Positions 8,391-15,020 of a DNA stretch of 15,233 nt are shown here, one piece after another (position 1 is the stretch's first letter; every line of letters starts with the position of its first letter). Made by a program: the position numbers and the translations under genes. This stretch comes from an uncultured Collinsella sp. (GTDB taxonomy: Bacteria > Actinomycetota > Coriobacteriia > Coriobacteriales > Coriobacteriaceae), in contig CABUWD010000042.1 of the NCBI GenBank assembly GCA_902495155.1, positions 1 through 15,233 of the forward strand, in the 5' to 3' direction. Below the pieces are notes generated by a model. The model had not been told where the DNA came from, did no database searches, and worked only from the letters and a program-made list of their open reading frames with translations.

Positions 8391-8401
8391 GTGTTTGTAA
8401 G
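8384..8401 (-). promoter_or_regulatory. Pho-box-like direct repeat over the pstB -35
   Basis: On the minus strand the 18 bases CTTACAAACACTTGACAA contain two related half-sites, CTTACAA and CTTGACAA, ten bases apart. This resembles the tandem TTHACA repeats bound by PhoP/PhoB-type regulators in Gram-positives. The second half-site overlaps the -35. Assignment to PhoB is inferred from the context. Confidence 0.4.
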
Positions 8402-8411
8402 GGAACGCTGG

Positions 8412-9650
8412 CTATGCGGCGGGCAGCTCGATGGTGAATATCGTGTGTTCGGGCGTCGATTCACATGCAACGGTACCGCCGTGCGCCGCGATGATCTCCT
8501 TGGCAATAGCAAGGCCCAGACCGGCACCACCGCGATTGGTCGCACGCGCCGCATCCAGGCGATAGAACTTCTCAAAGATCACCTTGAGCTTAGCCGCAGG
8601 GATAGGATCGCCCTGATTGATAAAGCGCACGCGCACGCCGCCATCGTCTTGGCGCCTGGCCTCGATCGTGATAGTCGAGCCCTCATAGCTATAGGCAACG
8701 GCGTTTTTCATGATGTTGTTAAACACGCGGGCCATCTTGTCGCCATCCACGAGCACCGTTAGGTCCTCGCGAATATCAACTTGGGCTTCCTTATGCTGCT
8801 CGTTGAGGATGGGATAGAACTCGTCAGCCACCTGAGCCAGCAGCAACCCCAGATCAACATAGCCGCGCGTGAGCACGATATCGTGGAAGTCAAAGCGCGT
8901 GATATCGAAGAACTCTTCGATAAGCGCATCGAGCCGGTGCGCTTTGTCGAGAGCCACGCCCGTAAAGTGCGCACGTTGCTCAACCGGCAGCTCAGGAGCC
9001 TCTTGCAGCAGCGAAAGATAGCCCACCACACTGGCAAGCGGGGTGCGTAGGTCATGTGCCAAGTACGTGACCAGATCGTCCTTGCGATGAGATTCGTCAC
9101 GCAAGGCCTGTTGCACCTTGCGCTCACGGTCACGCACGCGGTTAAGGGCGCCCTCGACCTCCAAGAAGTCGCCGTCGATGTTGTCCCAGGTGTCGGGGTG
9201 ATCGATCAGGCGATCTTGAATACGAGCAGCCAGCACACAATCGGCATGCTGCTCGCCCTGCTCATAGCCCTGGTAGTACAGGGCGCGGCCGCACAAGAAC
9301 AGCACGCACGCGGCAAGCGCCAGCACAAAGCCAAGCATGTTGAATACAAAGCCGGCATCGAACAGCACCGGCCCTTCAATGCCGCCGAGCGCCATGGCGC
9401 CAATCGTCAACGTCATGGCCCACGCGGCGCCGCCAATCACCACGCAGCGGCACACAATCTCAAATCGATCGATCAGCAAAAAGCCAACAAGCAGCACCGC
9501 CAAGATTCCAGCGATGTTATCGATGCCAATCAGCAGCAGGCTCAGCAAAAAGAGCAGCACCGTTGCAAGCGCACGGTTGTCGACGACCGACCTCACGTAA
9601 TCAAAGAGCCGATCGGGTACCTCGAATGCCTGCCTATCGTCTTTTGTCAT
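8412..9650 (-). CDS. VanS-like sensor histidine kinase
   Basis: Membrane histidine kinase of 412 residues. The N-terminus has about four hydrophobic segments (near 27-43, 46-60, 65-89, 101-122) joined by very short loops, so no sizeable extracellular sensor domain is visible. HisKA has YLAHDLRTPL with His199. It continues in a pattern very close to VanS proteins: GYLSLLQEAPELPV, LIEEFFDITRF, ADEFYPIL, MARVFNNIMKNAVAYS, IFEKFYRLDAAR and GGAGLGLAIAKEI. The catalytic domain is complete, ending IELPAA. The open frame extends to 9815 but would overlap the regulator gene; the ATG at 9650 with GAGGA about eight bases upstream is chosen. It lies 26 bases after the VanR-like gene. The signal sensed is unknown, and no vanHAX genes are nearby. 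Confidence 0.88.
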   Translation of the reverse strand: MTKDDRQAFEVPDRLFDYVRSVVDNRALATVLLFLLSLLLIGIDNIAGILAVLLVGFLLIDRFEIVCRCVVIGGAAWAMTLTIGAMALGGIEGPVLFDAGFVFNMLGFVLALAACVLFLCGRALYYQGYEQGEQHADCVLAARIQDRLIDHPDTWDNIDGDFLEVEGALNRVRDRERKVQQALRDESHRKDDLVTYLAHDLRTPLASVVGYLSLLQEAPELPVEQRAHFTGVALDKAHRLDALIEEFFDITRFDFHDIVLTRGYVDLGLLLAQVADEFYPILNEQHKEAQVDIREDLTVLVDGDKMARVFNNIMKNAVAYSYEGSTITIEARRQDDGGVRVRFINQGDPIPAAKLKVIFEKFYRLDAARATNRGGAGLGLAIAKEIIAAHGGTVACESTPEHTIFTIELPAA

Positions 9651-9676
9651 ATCAAGATCCTCACAAGCGAAAAGCG

Positions 9677-10372
9677 TTATTCGATGATGTAGCCGACGCC
9701 CCAGACGTTTTTGATAAAGCGCGGCTTTTGTGCGTCGTCGCCGATCTTTTCGCGCAAGTGGCGAATGTGCACCATCACCGTATTGTTGGAGCCGGGCATA
9801 AAGTCCTCGTTCCATACCGCGCGGAACAGGTCCTCCACGCCCACCACGCTGCCGCGATGCTCGACCAGATACAGCAAGATTGAATACTCGGTGGGTGTGA
9901 GGCGTACCGGTGAACCGTCCACCGTTACGGAACGAGCATCGCGGTTGATCTCCAAGCCGTCGAGCTGGAGGGTCGGCGACTCGGCCGCCTGTGCGCGGCT
10001 ACCGTAGCTGGTGTAGCGGCGAAGCTGAGCATGCACGCGCGCGATGAGCTCCAGAGGACGAAACGGCTTAACCACGTAATCGTCCGCGCCAAGCGAAAGG
10101 CCCTCGATCTTGTCTTGCTGGGCATCGCGCGCCGTCAGCATGATCACAGGATAGGTATGGCTGGAACGGATCGTACGCAGCAGCTCAAATCCATCGATAT
10201 CGGGCAGCATGACATCCAGCAGCGCCAAATCGAACTCCTGCTCCAAGATTGCCTTGGCAGCATCGGCCCCGCTATAGGCAATCTGGACATCAAAGCCCTC
10301 TTTTGTAAGGTAGATACCAACCAAGTCGGCGATGGCCTTTTCGTCATCAACTACCAAAATGCGCTCGTTCAT
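9677..10372 (-). CDS. VanR-like OmpR-family response regulator
   Basis: DNA-binding regulator of 231 residues. The receiver domain shows Asp9/Asp10, phospho-acceptor Asp53 in LLDVMLPD, Thr80 in VIMLTARD and Lys102 in VKPFRPLEL. Blocks such as GADDYVVKPFRPLELIARV, SNNTVMVHIRHLREK and FIKNVWGVGYII are close to VanR of glycopeptide-resistance loci, recalled from family knowledge. The winged-helix domain ends the protein. The ATG at 10372 has AGAGGAG six to seven bases upstream. The gene is divergent from the D,D-carboxypeptidase gene and 26 bases ahead of its partner kinase. Control of cell-wall functions is a reasonable inference; a role in resistance is not shown. Confidence 0.9.
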   Translation of the reverse strand: MNERILVVDDEKAIADLVGIYLTKEGFDVQIAYSGADAAKAILEQEFDLALLDVMLPDIDGFELLRTIRSSHTYPVIMLTARDAQQDKIEGLSLGADDYVVKPFRPLELIARVHAQLRRYTSYGSRAQAAESPTLQLDGLEINRDARSVTVDGSPVRLTPTEYSILLYLVEHRGSVVGVEDLFRAVWNEDFMPGSNNTVMVHIRHLREKIGDDAQKPRFIKNVWGVGYIIE

Positions 10373-10569
10373 GCGTGCTCCTCTCGCGCTCCATTATGCC
10401 CGAGGCTACGCACGCCACACACAACAAGCGTGGGTGAGTAAGTCGGCCTTAAGCACCCTTGTGCCCGTTCGGGCGCGGATGTGGGCCACGCACGCACGCG
10501 ATGATCGCCGACGCCGGCAAACGATATACTCTAGTTCCAGAAGAGACCATCCCGTCGAAAGCGAAATCC
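10373..10569. promoter_or_regulatory. Divergent promoter region between vanR-like and dacA-like genes
   Basis: On the plus strand TATACT (10525-10530) is a good -10 for the carboxypeptidase gene but lacks a good -35 at normal spacing, which is typical of activator-dependent promoters. On the minus strand CATAAT (10398-10393) could serve the regulator gene with a leader of about 14 bases, also without a clear -35. Small hairpins GCAC-CCTT-GTGC and GCCC-GTTC-GGGC lie between 10450 and 10475. A VanR-type regulator could act on both directions from here. Confidence 0.4.
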
Positions 10570-11910
10570 GTGAAGTCCCTCACCTCTTTTGCAAAGCGCT
10601 CAGCCCAGCTTGCCGCCGGCTTTGTCTGCGCTATCGCCCTTGCCGCTGGCGCGCCCACCGTCGCCGGCGCCCAAGTGCTCACGACCGACAATGTTTGCGG
10701 CAAAACCGCCGATGCGCGCGGTATCACGGCCGAAAACCTGCCCGATATCGATGCGACCAATGCCCTCGTCATGGGCAAAGACGGCACCGTCTACTATGCC
10801 CGCGACGCCGATGAGCAGGTCAAGATTGCCTCGATCACCAAGGTCATGACCGCAATCCTAACCGTCGAGAATTGCAAGATGGACGAGAAGGTCACGGTGA
10901 GCAACACCGCAGCCACCGTGGGTAATTCGACCGCCGGCTTACTCGAAGGCGACGAGCTTACCGTGGAGCAGGCACTGCGCGGCCTGATGATTCCCTCGGG
11001 CAACGACGCCGCCATCGTGCTCGCCGAATATGTGGGCAAGAAAATCGACCCTAAGACCAAAGACGCCGAGGCCACATTTGTGAAGGCCATGAACGAGCGT
11101 GCCAAGAAACTCGGCTGCACCGGCACGCTTTTTGAAAACCCGCATGGTCTGGACTTTGATGAGTGGGCTGGCGATATGCACTCAACCGCACACGACGTAG
11201 CGCTGATGATGCAGGAGGCCATGAAAAACGACACGATCCGCGAGGTCGTAGCGAGCGAGGATTCCTGGATCGAGGTCACGGGCGCCGACGGCACCGACCA
11301 TTCGCATTCCATGGACACGCATAACTATTTGCTGGGCCAAGATGGCAACATCGGCGGCAAGACCGGCACCACCGACGACGCGGGCTATTGCTTTACGAGC
11401 GCCTACAACCGCGACGGCGACGAGATCTACACCGTTATTTTGAACTCCACCACCACCGATCAGCGCTTTACCGATACCGCCACCCTTGCCAACTGGTACT
11501 ACGGTCACAAGGTGACGGTCGCAATCGCCAACACGCAAGAAAAGACCGCCAACGGCAACCCGCTTATGGCGCGCATTAGTCAAACCGACTGGACGGATAA
11601 GACAATCGACGCCACGCTCGCCGATCCCACGGCGCAAGCGACCGTGTTTTCTCTTGCCGGCGAGGTGACCGAAAAGGTTAGCTACGACGATCTTTCGGGC
11701 ACGGTGCATGTGGGCGACAAGGTGGGCAGCGTTACACTCAAGCAGGACGGCACCAAGATCGCCGTCATGGACCTGGTTGCCGACGAGGAAGGCGCAGGGC
11801 CGAATCCCATTGAATGGCTGCTCGTGAAGCTCGATCGCTTGGGCCGCCGCATCGACAACCGCCCGCTCACAGCCGAGAGCGAGACCGTAGCCAAGGCGCC
11901 CAAGGCGTAG
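10570..11910 (+). CDS. dacA: D-alanyl-D-alanine carboxypeptidase (DacA/PBP5 type, serine S11 family)
   Basis: Secreted, membrane-attached penicillin-binding protein of 446 residues that trims the terminal D-Ala from peptidoglycan stem peptides. A signal peptide is visible: a KSLTSFAKR n-region, a hydrophobic stretch near 14-30 and probable cleavage after AGA near residue 34. Catalytic motifs are S88-I-T-K91 (SxxK), S143-G-N145 (SxN) and K264-T-G266 (KTG), all with family spacing. A PBP5-like beta domain (about 350-415) is followed by an amphipathic segment PIEWLLVKLDRLGRRID that could anchor to the membrane. The frame is open to a GTG at 10459 and an ATG at 10501, but these would bury the signal peptide and overlap the likely -10. 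GTG 10570 is preferred although its ribosome site is weak. It is the only large plus-strand gene here. Confidence 0.92.
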   Translation: MKSLTSFAKRSAQLAAGFVCAIALAAGAPTVAGAQVLTTDNVCGKTADARGITAENLPDIDATNALVMGKDGTVYYARDADEQVKIASITKVMTAILTVENCKMDEKVTVSNTAATVGNSTAGLLEGDELTVEQALRGLMIPSGNDAAIVLAEYVGKKIDPKTKDAEATFVKAMNERAKKLGCTGTLFENPHGLDFDEWAGDMHSTAHDVALMMQEAMKNDTIREVVASEDSWIEVTGADGTDHSHSMDTHNYLLGQDGNIGGKTGTTDDAGYCFTSAYNRDGDEIYTVILNSTTTDQRFTDTATLANWYYGHKVTVAIANTQEKTANGNPLMARISQTDWTDKTIDATLADPTAQATVFSLAGEVTEKVSYDDLSGTVHVGDKVGSVTLKQDGTKIAVMDLVADEEGAGPNPIEWLLVKLDRLGRRIDNRPLTAESETVAKAPKA

Positions 11911-11938
11911 GGCCGGAGCGATATCACATCGAACCAAA

Positions 11939-11966
11939 TGAGGCGTCCAACGGGGCGCCTCAATTT
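11939..11966 (+). terminator. Terminator of the dacA-like gene
   Basis: TGAGGCG (11939-11945) pairs with CGCCTCA (11956-11962) across a 10-nt loop, followed by ATTTT. It begins 29 bases after the stop codon. It directly abuts the left remnant of the tRNA-linked repeat block. Confidence 0.7.
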
Positions 11967-11967
11967 T

Positions 11968-12059
11968 GAGGGTTCGAATCCCCAGCCTCCTTTCTCCGCA
12001 CAAAAAAGGGCCCCAAATGGGACCCTTCTTCAAATTCGTACTGGCGGAGAGCTGGGGAT
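11968..12059 (-). repeat. Distal copy of tRNA-Ser 3' end, terminator and opposed T-arm motif
   Basis: This block of about 92 bases repeats 12159-12250 with one indel and scattered substitutions. Read on the minus strand it holds the last 18 bases of tRNA-Ser including CCA (12059-12042), a trailer, a terminator and then GCTGGGGATTCGAACCC (11986-11970), an opposed T-arm-like motif. The rest of a tRNA body is missing. The copy ends against the dacA terminator. Confidence 0.85.
12006..12027 (-). terminator. Distal terminator of the tRNA-Ser-linked element
   Basis: On the minus strand AAGGGTCCC pairs with GGGGCCCTT around an ATTT loop, with one G-U pair, followed by TTTTTT-like sequence down to about 12002. 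It is a diverged duplicate of the terminator at 12197-12218. Confidence 0.75.
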
Positions 12060-12232
12060 GTCCGGGCATGCTACGCATGCCCTCCGGCTTCAAAGCCTGG
12101 CGGCTTTTCGCCCACGGGCTACAAACGCTTTCGCGTTTGCTTAACGCCCGTGCCCTCTCGGGTTCGAATCCCCAGCGCCCTTTCTCGATAATAAAAAAGG
12201 GCCCCCGATGGGACCCTTCTTTAAAGTTAAAC
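12042..12232 (-). repeat. 191-bp tRNA-linked hairpin element (tRNA-Ser locus)
   Basis: The unit from just after the CCA of tRNA-Ser to the CCA of its bodiless second copy is 191 bp, flanked by the 20-bp direct repeat ACTGGCGGAGAGCTGGGGAT (plus strand, 12231-12250 and 12040-12059). In minus-strand order it contains a terminator, an opposed T-arm motif (12176-12160) and a small CCC-GAGA-GGG hairpin. Next is a long stem CACGGGC/GCCCGTG (12152-12146 with 12119-12113) enclosing CAAACGC-GAAA-GCGTTTG. Two short GC hairpins, a GGGCATGC-GTA-GCATGCCC hairpin and the tRNA 3' end follow. No protein-coding potential is evident. A related element lies at 15021-15211. Confidence 0.75.
12197..12218 (-). terminator. 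Terminator of tRNA-Ser
   Basis: On the minus strand AAGGGTCCC (12218-12210) pairs with GGGGCCCTT (12205-12197), including one G-U pair, around an ATCG loop. A T run follows (12198-12193). It starts 15 bases after the encoded CCA. Confidence 0.85.
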
Positions 12233-12323
12233 TGGCGGAGAGCTGGGGATTCGAACCCCAGATGCCCTTTTGGGGCATACTCGCTTAGCAGGCGAGCACC
12301 TTCGGCCTCTCGGTCAGCTCTCC
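12233..12323 (-). tRNA. tRNA-Ser (anticodon GCT)
   Basis: A complete 91-nt class II tRNA with encoded CCA. The acceptor GGAGAGC (from 12323) pairs with GCTCTCC, followed by discriminator G and CCA (12235-12233). The anticodon arm is CTCGC-CTGCTAA-GCGAG, giving GCT (12289-12287), which reads AGC and AGU. The long variable arm ATGCCC/GGGCAT and the T arm TGGGG-TTCGAAT-CCCCA confirm a serine tRNA. Confidence 0.97.
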
Positions 12324-12337
12324 GTAACAGCCGTTCT

Positions 12338-12366
12338 ATAGTAACCAAACAGCCAAGGATGGGCAA
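12338..12366 (-). promoter_or_regulatory. Probable tRNA-Ser promoter
   Basis: On the minus strand TTGCCC (12366-12361) is followed after 17 bases by TACTAT (12343-12338), ending 14 bases before the tRNA. Further upstream GAGGAAA/TTTCCTC (12401-12395 and 12373-12367) forms a 7-bp inverted repeat with a 21-nt loop, possibly a weak end signal for the gene before it. Confidence 0.5.
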
Positions 12367-12415
12367 GAGGAAATTTTCTAATTGCCTAGCATCCTTTCCT
12401 CATTGGAAGCTTCGC

Positions 12416-14857
12416 CTACCCCAGCGAGCGGTTGAGGGAGCCGAGCTCGTCGTTGCCCATGGTGCGCCACATTTGGAAGATGCAACCGCGTGCCAGGAAA
12501 AAGAAGCCGTTGTCGACCAGTTGAACAGCGGCATCTGCCAGCTGATTCGTCACGGCGGACACTGGCGGCAGCTCGAGTCCAGCCTTGCGAATGGTCTCGA
12601 CCGCTTCCTCGAACGTCGGAGGCTCGCTGACGCCCATCTCGTTCATAAGGCCCTGCATTTCTTCCAGCGCGCTGCTGCCCGACTCCTCGCCACGTGGCAC
12701 CAGACGGTAACAAGCCAGCGCAAGGTCGAGCTGATCGCAATTCCAATAGGCAAACGCCAGGCGATAGAACAGGTAGCCGATTGCAGAGCGATCGCTGGCA
12801 ATACGTAGGCCGTGGCGCGCCACCTCGATAATCTCGTCAAAGCGCTCCAGACGCGCAAGAACGTTGATGAGCGCAAAGTGCGATTGCATGGACGAGCGCG
12901 CCAGATCGTAAAGATGGCGCACCTCGGGCAGCGCTCGTTCAAAGTCCTCTTGCTCGACGTAAAAGCTGCAGATCTCGTGCTGGGCAAAGTACAGCGCATC
13001 GGGCGCACGAAGGATTCGCACAGAGCGGTCTTCTTCCAACACCGGTAGCACCATGCGCACCAGCTGGTTATCGCAAAACTGCGTTTGAACCGGACCTGTC
13101 GCCAAAAGCTCGGCAACGGCGCACTTAGCCTCCAACTCCTCAACAAGACGGGAAAAGCCTTCAAAAGCACCTGTACGGTCGACTTTTGCCTGCTCGCGCA
13201 ATTCAACAACACGGGCCACGTATGGGTCGTCGTCCTCTTCCATGACCTCCAACTCGTCAGCCGTATCGGCAAGCAGCAAATCGCGCAGCGCCGGCGGAAG
13301 CGTGCGATGGTCATCACGCGGACGAGCATGAACCTCCGCAGGTTCAATCGTCTCCGGAGCAGTTGACTCATACGCCTCAAGTACACGCTTGCACGGCATA
13401 TCGTCCATGTCCATGCTCTCAAGATCCTTGGCGACAGGCACGCAATCGGCCAGATAGGCCGCGCGCCCAAAGAAATACGTTGCGACAACGCGCTCGCCCT
13501 GCTCACTGTCGGGAGCAGCAATCTGCACATAGCAGCGCGTGATGCAGGTGCCCGCGGCAAAACACGCTGCCGCAAGCGTGAGTGCCACGCGCGCATCGTG
13601 CTCCGCGGCCCAGATCGCGCGCGTGTCCTCGTCCAGCTCGCGCCAGGCGTCATCTTGGGCGTCGTATTCACGTTGCGGCATGGCATCCACGACAGAGTGC
13701 CCAAACCGAACGAGCATAATCCCCTCGGCAACGTTTGCCCGATAGGTATAGTCGAGCCGCGTGACCACGTTGAGCGCCTCAACGATTCGCGCAAAACGCG
13801 TGCGCACGTCCCACTCGCCGCCCGGCTGGCACGAAACCGTTCCCGGCTTGGCCCACGGGTTATCGCTCGAAGCCGTATCGAGCAGTCGGGGAACATCGTT
13901 GGTCGTCTTGGCGATATGCCACGCATCAAAGAGCGCGCAGCCCTCAAGGCTCGGCGAGGATGCCGCAGGGACCAATCCGGCCCCGATGCGCTCAAGGATG
14001 CCGGAGAGGCGGTTGAGACGGCACTCGATGGCAAGCAGCATGTCAATCTCGTCCTGGTCCAACAGGCTACGATCAAAATTGAGATAGAAAATCTTTGAAC
14101 GATCAATGCGAGCCAGGCTCATCTCGGACTTGGCAGCGATGGTGCGCAGGCGGGGCAAGTCAATTTCGCTCATAAGGGCGGCGGCATAGCGCTCGATACC
14201 GCTCGGATTCTCGGCATGGTCAACGCGGTAAAGCAGCGTCTCGATAGCATCGGGGAGCGGTGCCGTGTTAAAGCCCAAAAACACCTCGACCGGCTCGGAC
14301 AACTTTACGAGCTTGATCTTGTCGACAACGTTTTGCATGTCCGCATCGAGACCGTCGACGCCCGCCGTGTTCGCAATAGCGCTTTCGGAGTTGGCAAATA
14401 TCACGTAGCGCAAGAACATCGAGGCCATGAACTCGCCGTAAGGAAGGGCGCGGGTCGAATTCCATGTCTCGTGGTCGGACTGCTCGCGCATGGGGCCTTC
14501 GGGAGAGCCGGCAGTTTGCGCACACGCGCGCATTGCACCGTTGGCTTCCCTTACCATAATCTCACCAATACTGGAATCCGACTCGTCAAGGACCAGTTCC
14601 ATGTCGGGATCGTTGGGCAGCGAAGCCTCGCTGACGGGGCGGTCCACCTTGTACACCTCACCCGAAACGCTTACGTAGCCCAAAAGCGACACATGACTTT
14701 TGCCAACGAACTCGACGACATAACAAGATTCATGCTGATCCTCGCCAAAGAGTTTCCAGACCACGCCATATGAGCGTCCCGCAGGCTGCTCGGGCATCGC
14801 CGGAAAGCGCTTCTTAGGATCGAGAAACCTGAGCTTGTATGTCGGACGCTCTGCCAC
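12416..14857 (-). CDS. TPR-containing protein of unknown function
   Basis: A large soluble protein of 813 residues with no signal peptide or membrane segment seen. The family is not recognised. The N-terminal part (about 1-130) looks beta-rich. The middle (130-530) is mixed and acidic, with a Cys-containing hydrophobic stretch near VALTLAAACFAAGTCITRCYV. A Glu/Asp-rich linker with EVMEEDDDPYV follows. The C-terminal third is helical and has tetratricopeptide-like repeats at about 622-720, including YVEQEDFERALPEVRHLYDL, LARLERFDEIIEVARHGLRI and AYWNCDQLDLALACYRLVP, suggesting protein-protein contacts. It starts at GTG (14857) with AGGGTGA a few bases upstream; an ATG at codon 21 is less likely. 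It appears to be a single-gene unit between two tRNA-linked elements. A scaffold or regulatory role is possible but not shown. Confidence 0.85.
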   Translation of the reverse strand: MAERPTYKLRFLDPKKRFPAMPEQPAGRSYGVVWKLFGEDQHESCYVVEFVGKSHVSLLGYVSVSGEVYKVDRPVSEASLPNDPDMELVLDESDSSIGEIMVREANGAMRACAQTAGSPEGPMREQSDHETWNSTRALPYGEFMASMFLRYVIFANSESAIANTAGVDGLDADMQNVVDKIKLVKLSEPVEVFLGFNTAPLPDAIETLLYRVDHAENPSGIERYAAALMSEIDLPRLRTIAAKSEMSLARIDRSKIFYLNFDRSLLDQDEIDMLLAIECRLNRLSGILERIGAGLVPAASSPSLEGCALFDAWHIAKTTNDVPRLLDTASSDNPWAKPGTVSCQPGGEWDVRTRFARIVEALNVVTRLDYTYRANVAEGIMLVRFGHSVVDAMPQREYDAQDDAWRELDEDTRAIWAAEHDARVALTLAAACFAAGTCITRCYVQIAAPDSEQGERVVATYFFGRAAYLADCVPVAKDLESMDMDDMPCKRVLEAYESTAPETIEPAEVHARPRDDHRTLPPALRDLLLADTADELEVMEEDDDPYVARVVELREQAKVDRTGAFEGFSRLVEELEAKCAVAELLATGPVQTQFCDNQLVRMVLPVLEEDRSVRILRAPDALYFAQHEICSFYVEQEDFERALPEVRHLYDLARSSMQSHFALINVLARLERFDEIIEVARHGLRIASDRSAIGYLFYRLAFAYWNCDQLDLALACYRLVPRGEESGSSALEEMQGLMNEMGVSEPPTFEEAVETIRKAGLELPPVSAVTNQLADAAVQLVDNGFFFLARGCIFQMWRTMGNDELGSLNRSLG

Positions 14858-14894
14858 GAAGTATCACCCTGATCGGTCGCTTGAAGAAGGAGTG

Positions 14895-14913
14895 GTCGCG
14901 AATAAGTCGCGAC
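14895..14913. repeat. Perfect inverted repeat upstream of the TPR gene
   Basis: GTCGCGA and TCGCGAC are separated by five bases and lie about 38 bases before the GTG start. It could be an operator or a 5' leader hairpin. A possible -10, TAAGAT, lies further upstream on the minus strand (near 14931-14926) with a poor -35. The rest of 14858-14988 shows only a small TCGTCC-CTTT-GGACGA hairpin near 14948-14963. Confidence 0.45.
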
Positions 14914-14988
14914 ATCTACTCGGAATCTTACACGAGTCGACAGGAAATCGTCCCTTTGGACGAAAGCACTCAAGCTGGCGCAAAAGAA

Positions 14989-15010
14989 AAGCCCCCGTTG
15001 CCGGGAGCTT
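14989..15010 (-). terminator. Distal terminator of the right-hand tRNA-linked element
   Basis: On the minus strand AAGCTCCCG (15010-15002) pairs with CGGGGGCTT (14997-14989) around GCAA, one pair being T-G, then TTTTCTTTT follows. It is a diverged duplicate of the terminator at 15179-15200. Confidence 0.8.
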
Positions 15011-15020
15011 TAATCTCAAA

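Noticed and set aside
9651..9815. N-terminal extension of the VanS-like kinase to 9815
   Set aside because: It would overlap the end of the regulator gene in another frame and is Arg-rich and non-hydrophobic; the ATG at 9650 has a good ribosome site.
8412..11910. Glycopeptide-resistance (van) operon
   Set aside because: Only VanR- and VanS-like regulators and a housekeeping-type D,D-carboxypeptidase are present; the ligase and dehydrogenase genes that define resistance are absent from the window.
12042..12132. Second tRNA-Ser gene or simple tRNA pseudogene
   Set aside because: Only the last 18 bases match tRNA-Ser; the rest is hairpin sequence shared with an element beside a different tRNA, so it is not a decayed tRNA body.
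11968..12323. CRISPR array
   Set aside because: Only two copies of the long repeat, 191 bp apart, with structured rather than unique spacers; no cas genes.
11182..12366. Minus-strand frame running through tRNA-Ser, the repeat block and dacA
   Set aside because: It crosses a tRNA, two terminators and the antisense of dacA; no ribosome site or family resemblance.
11966..12808. Plus-strand frame through the repeat block and tRNA-Ser
   Set aside because: It is made of translated tRNA, terminator and antisense sequence, so it is not a credible protein.
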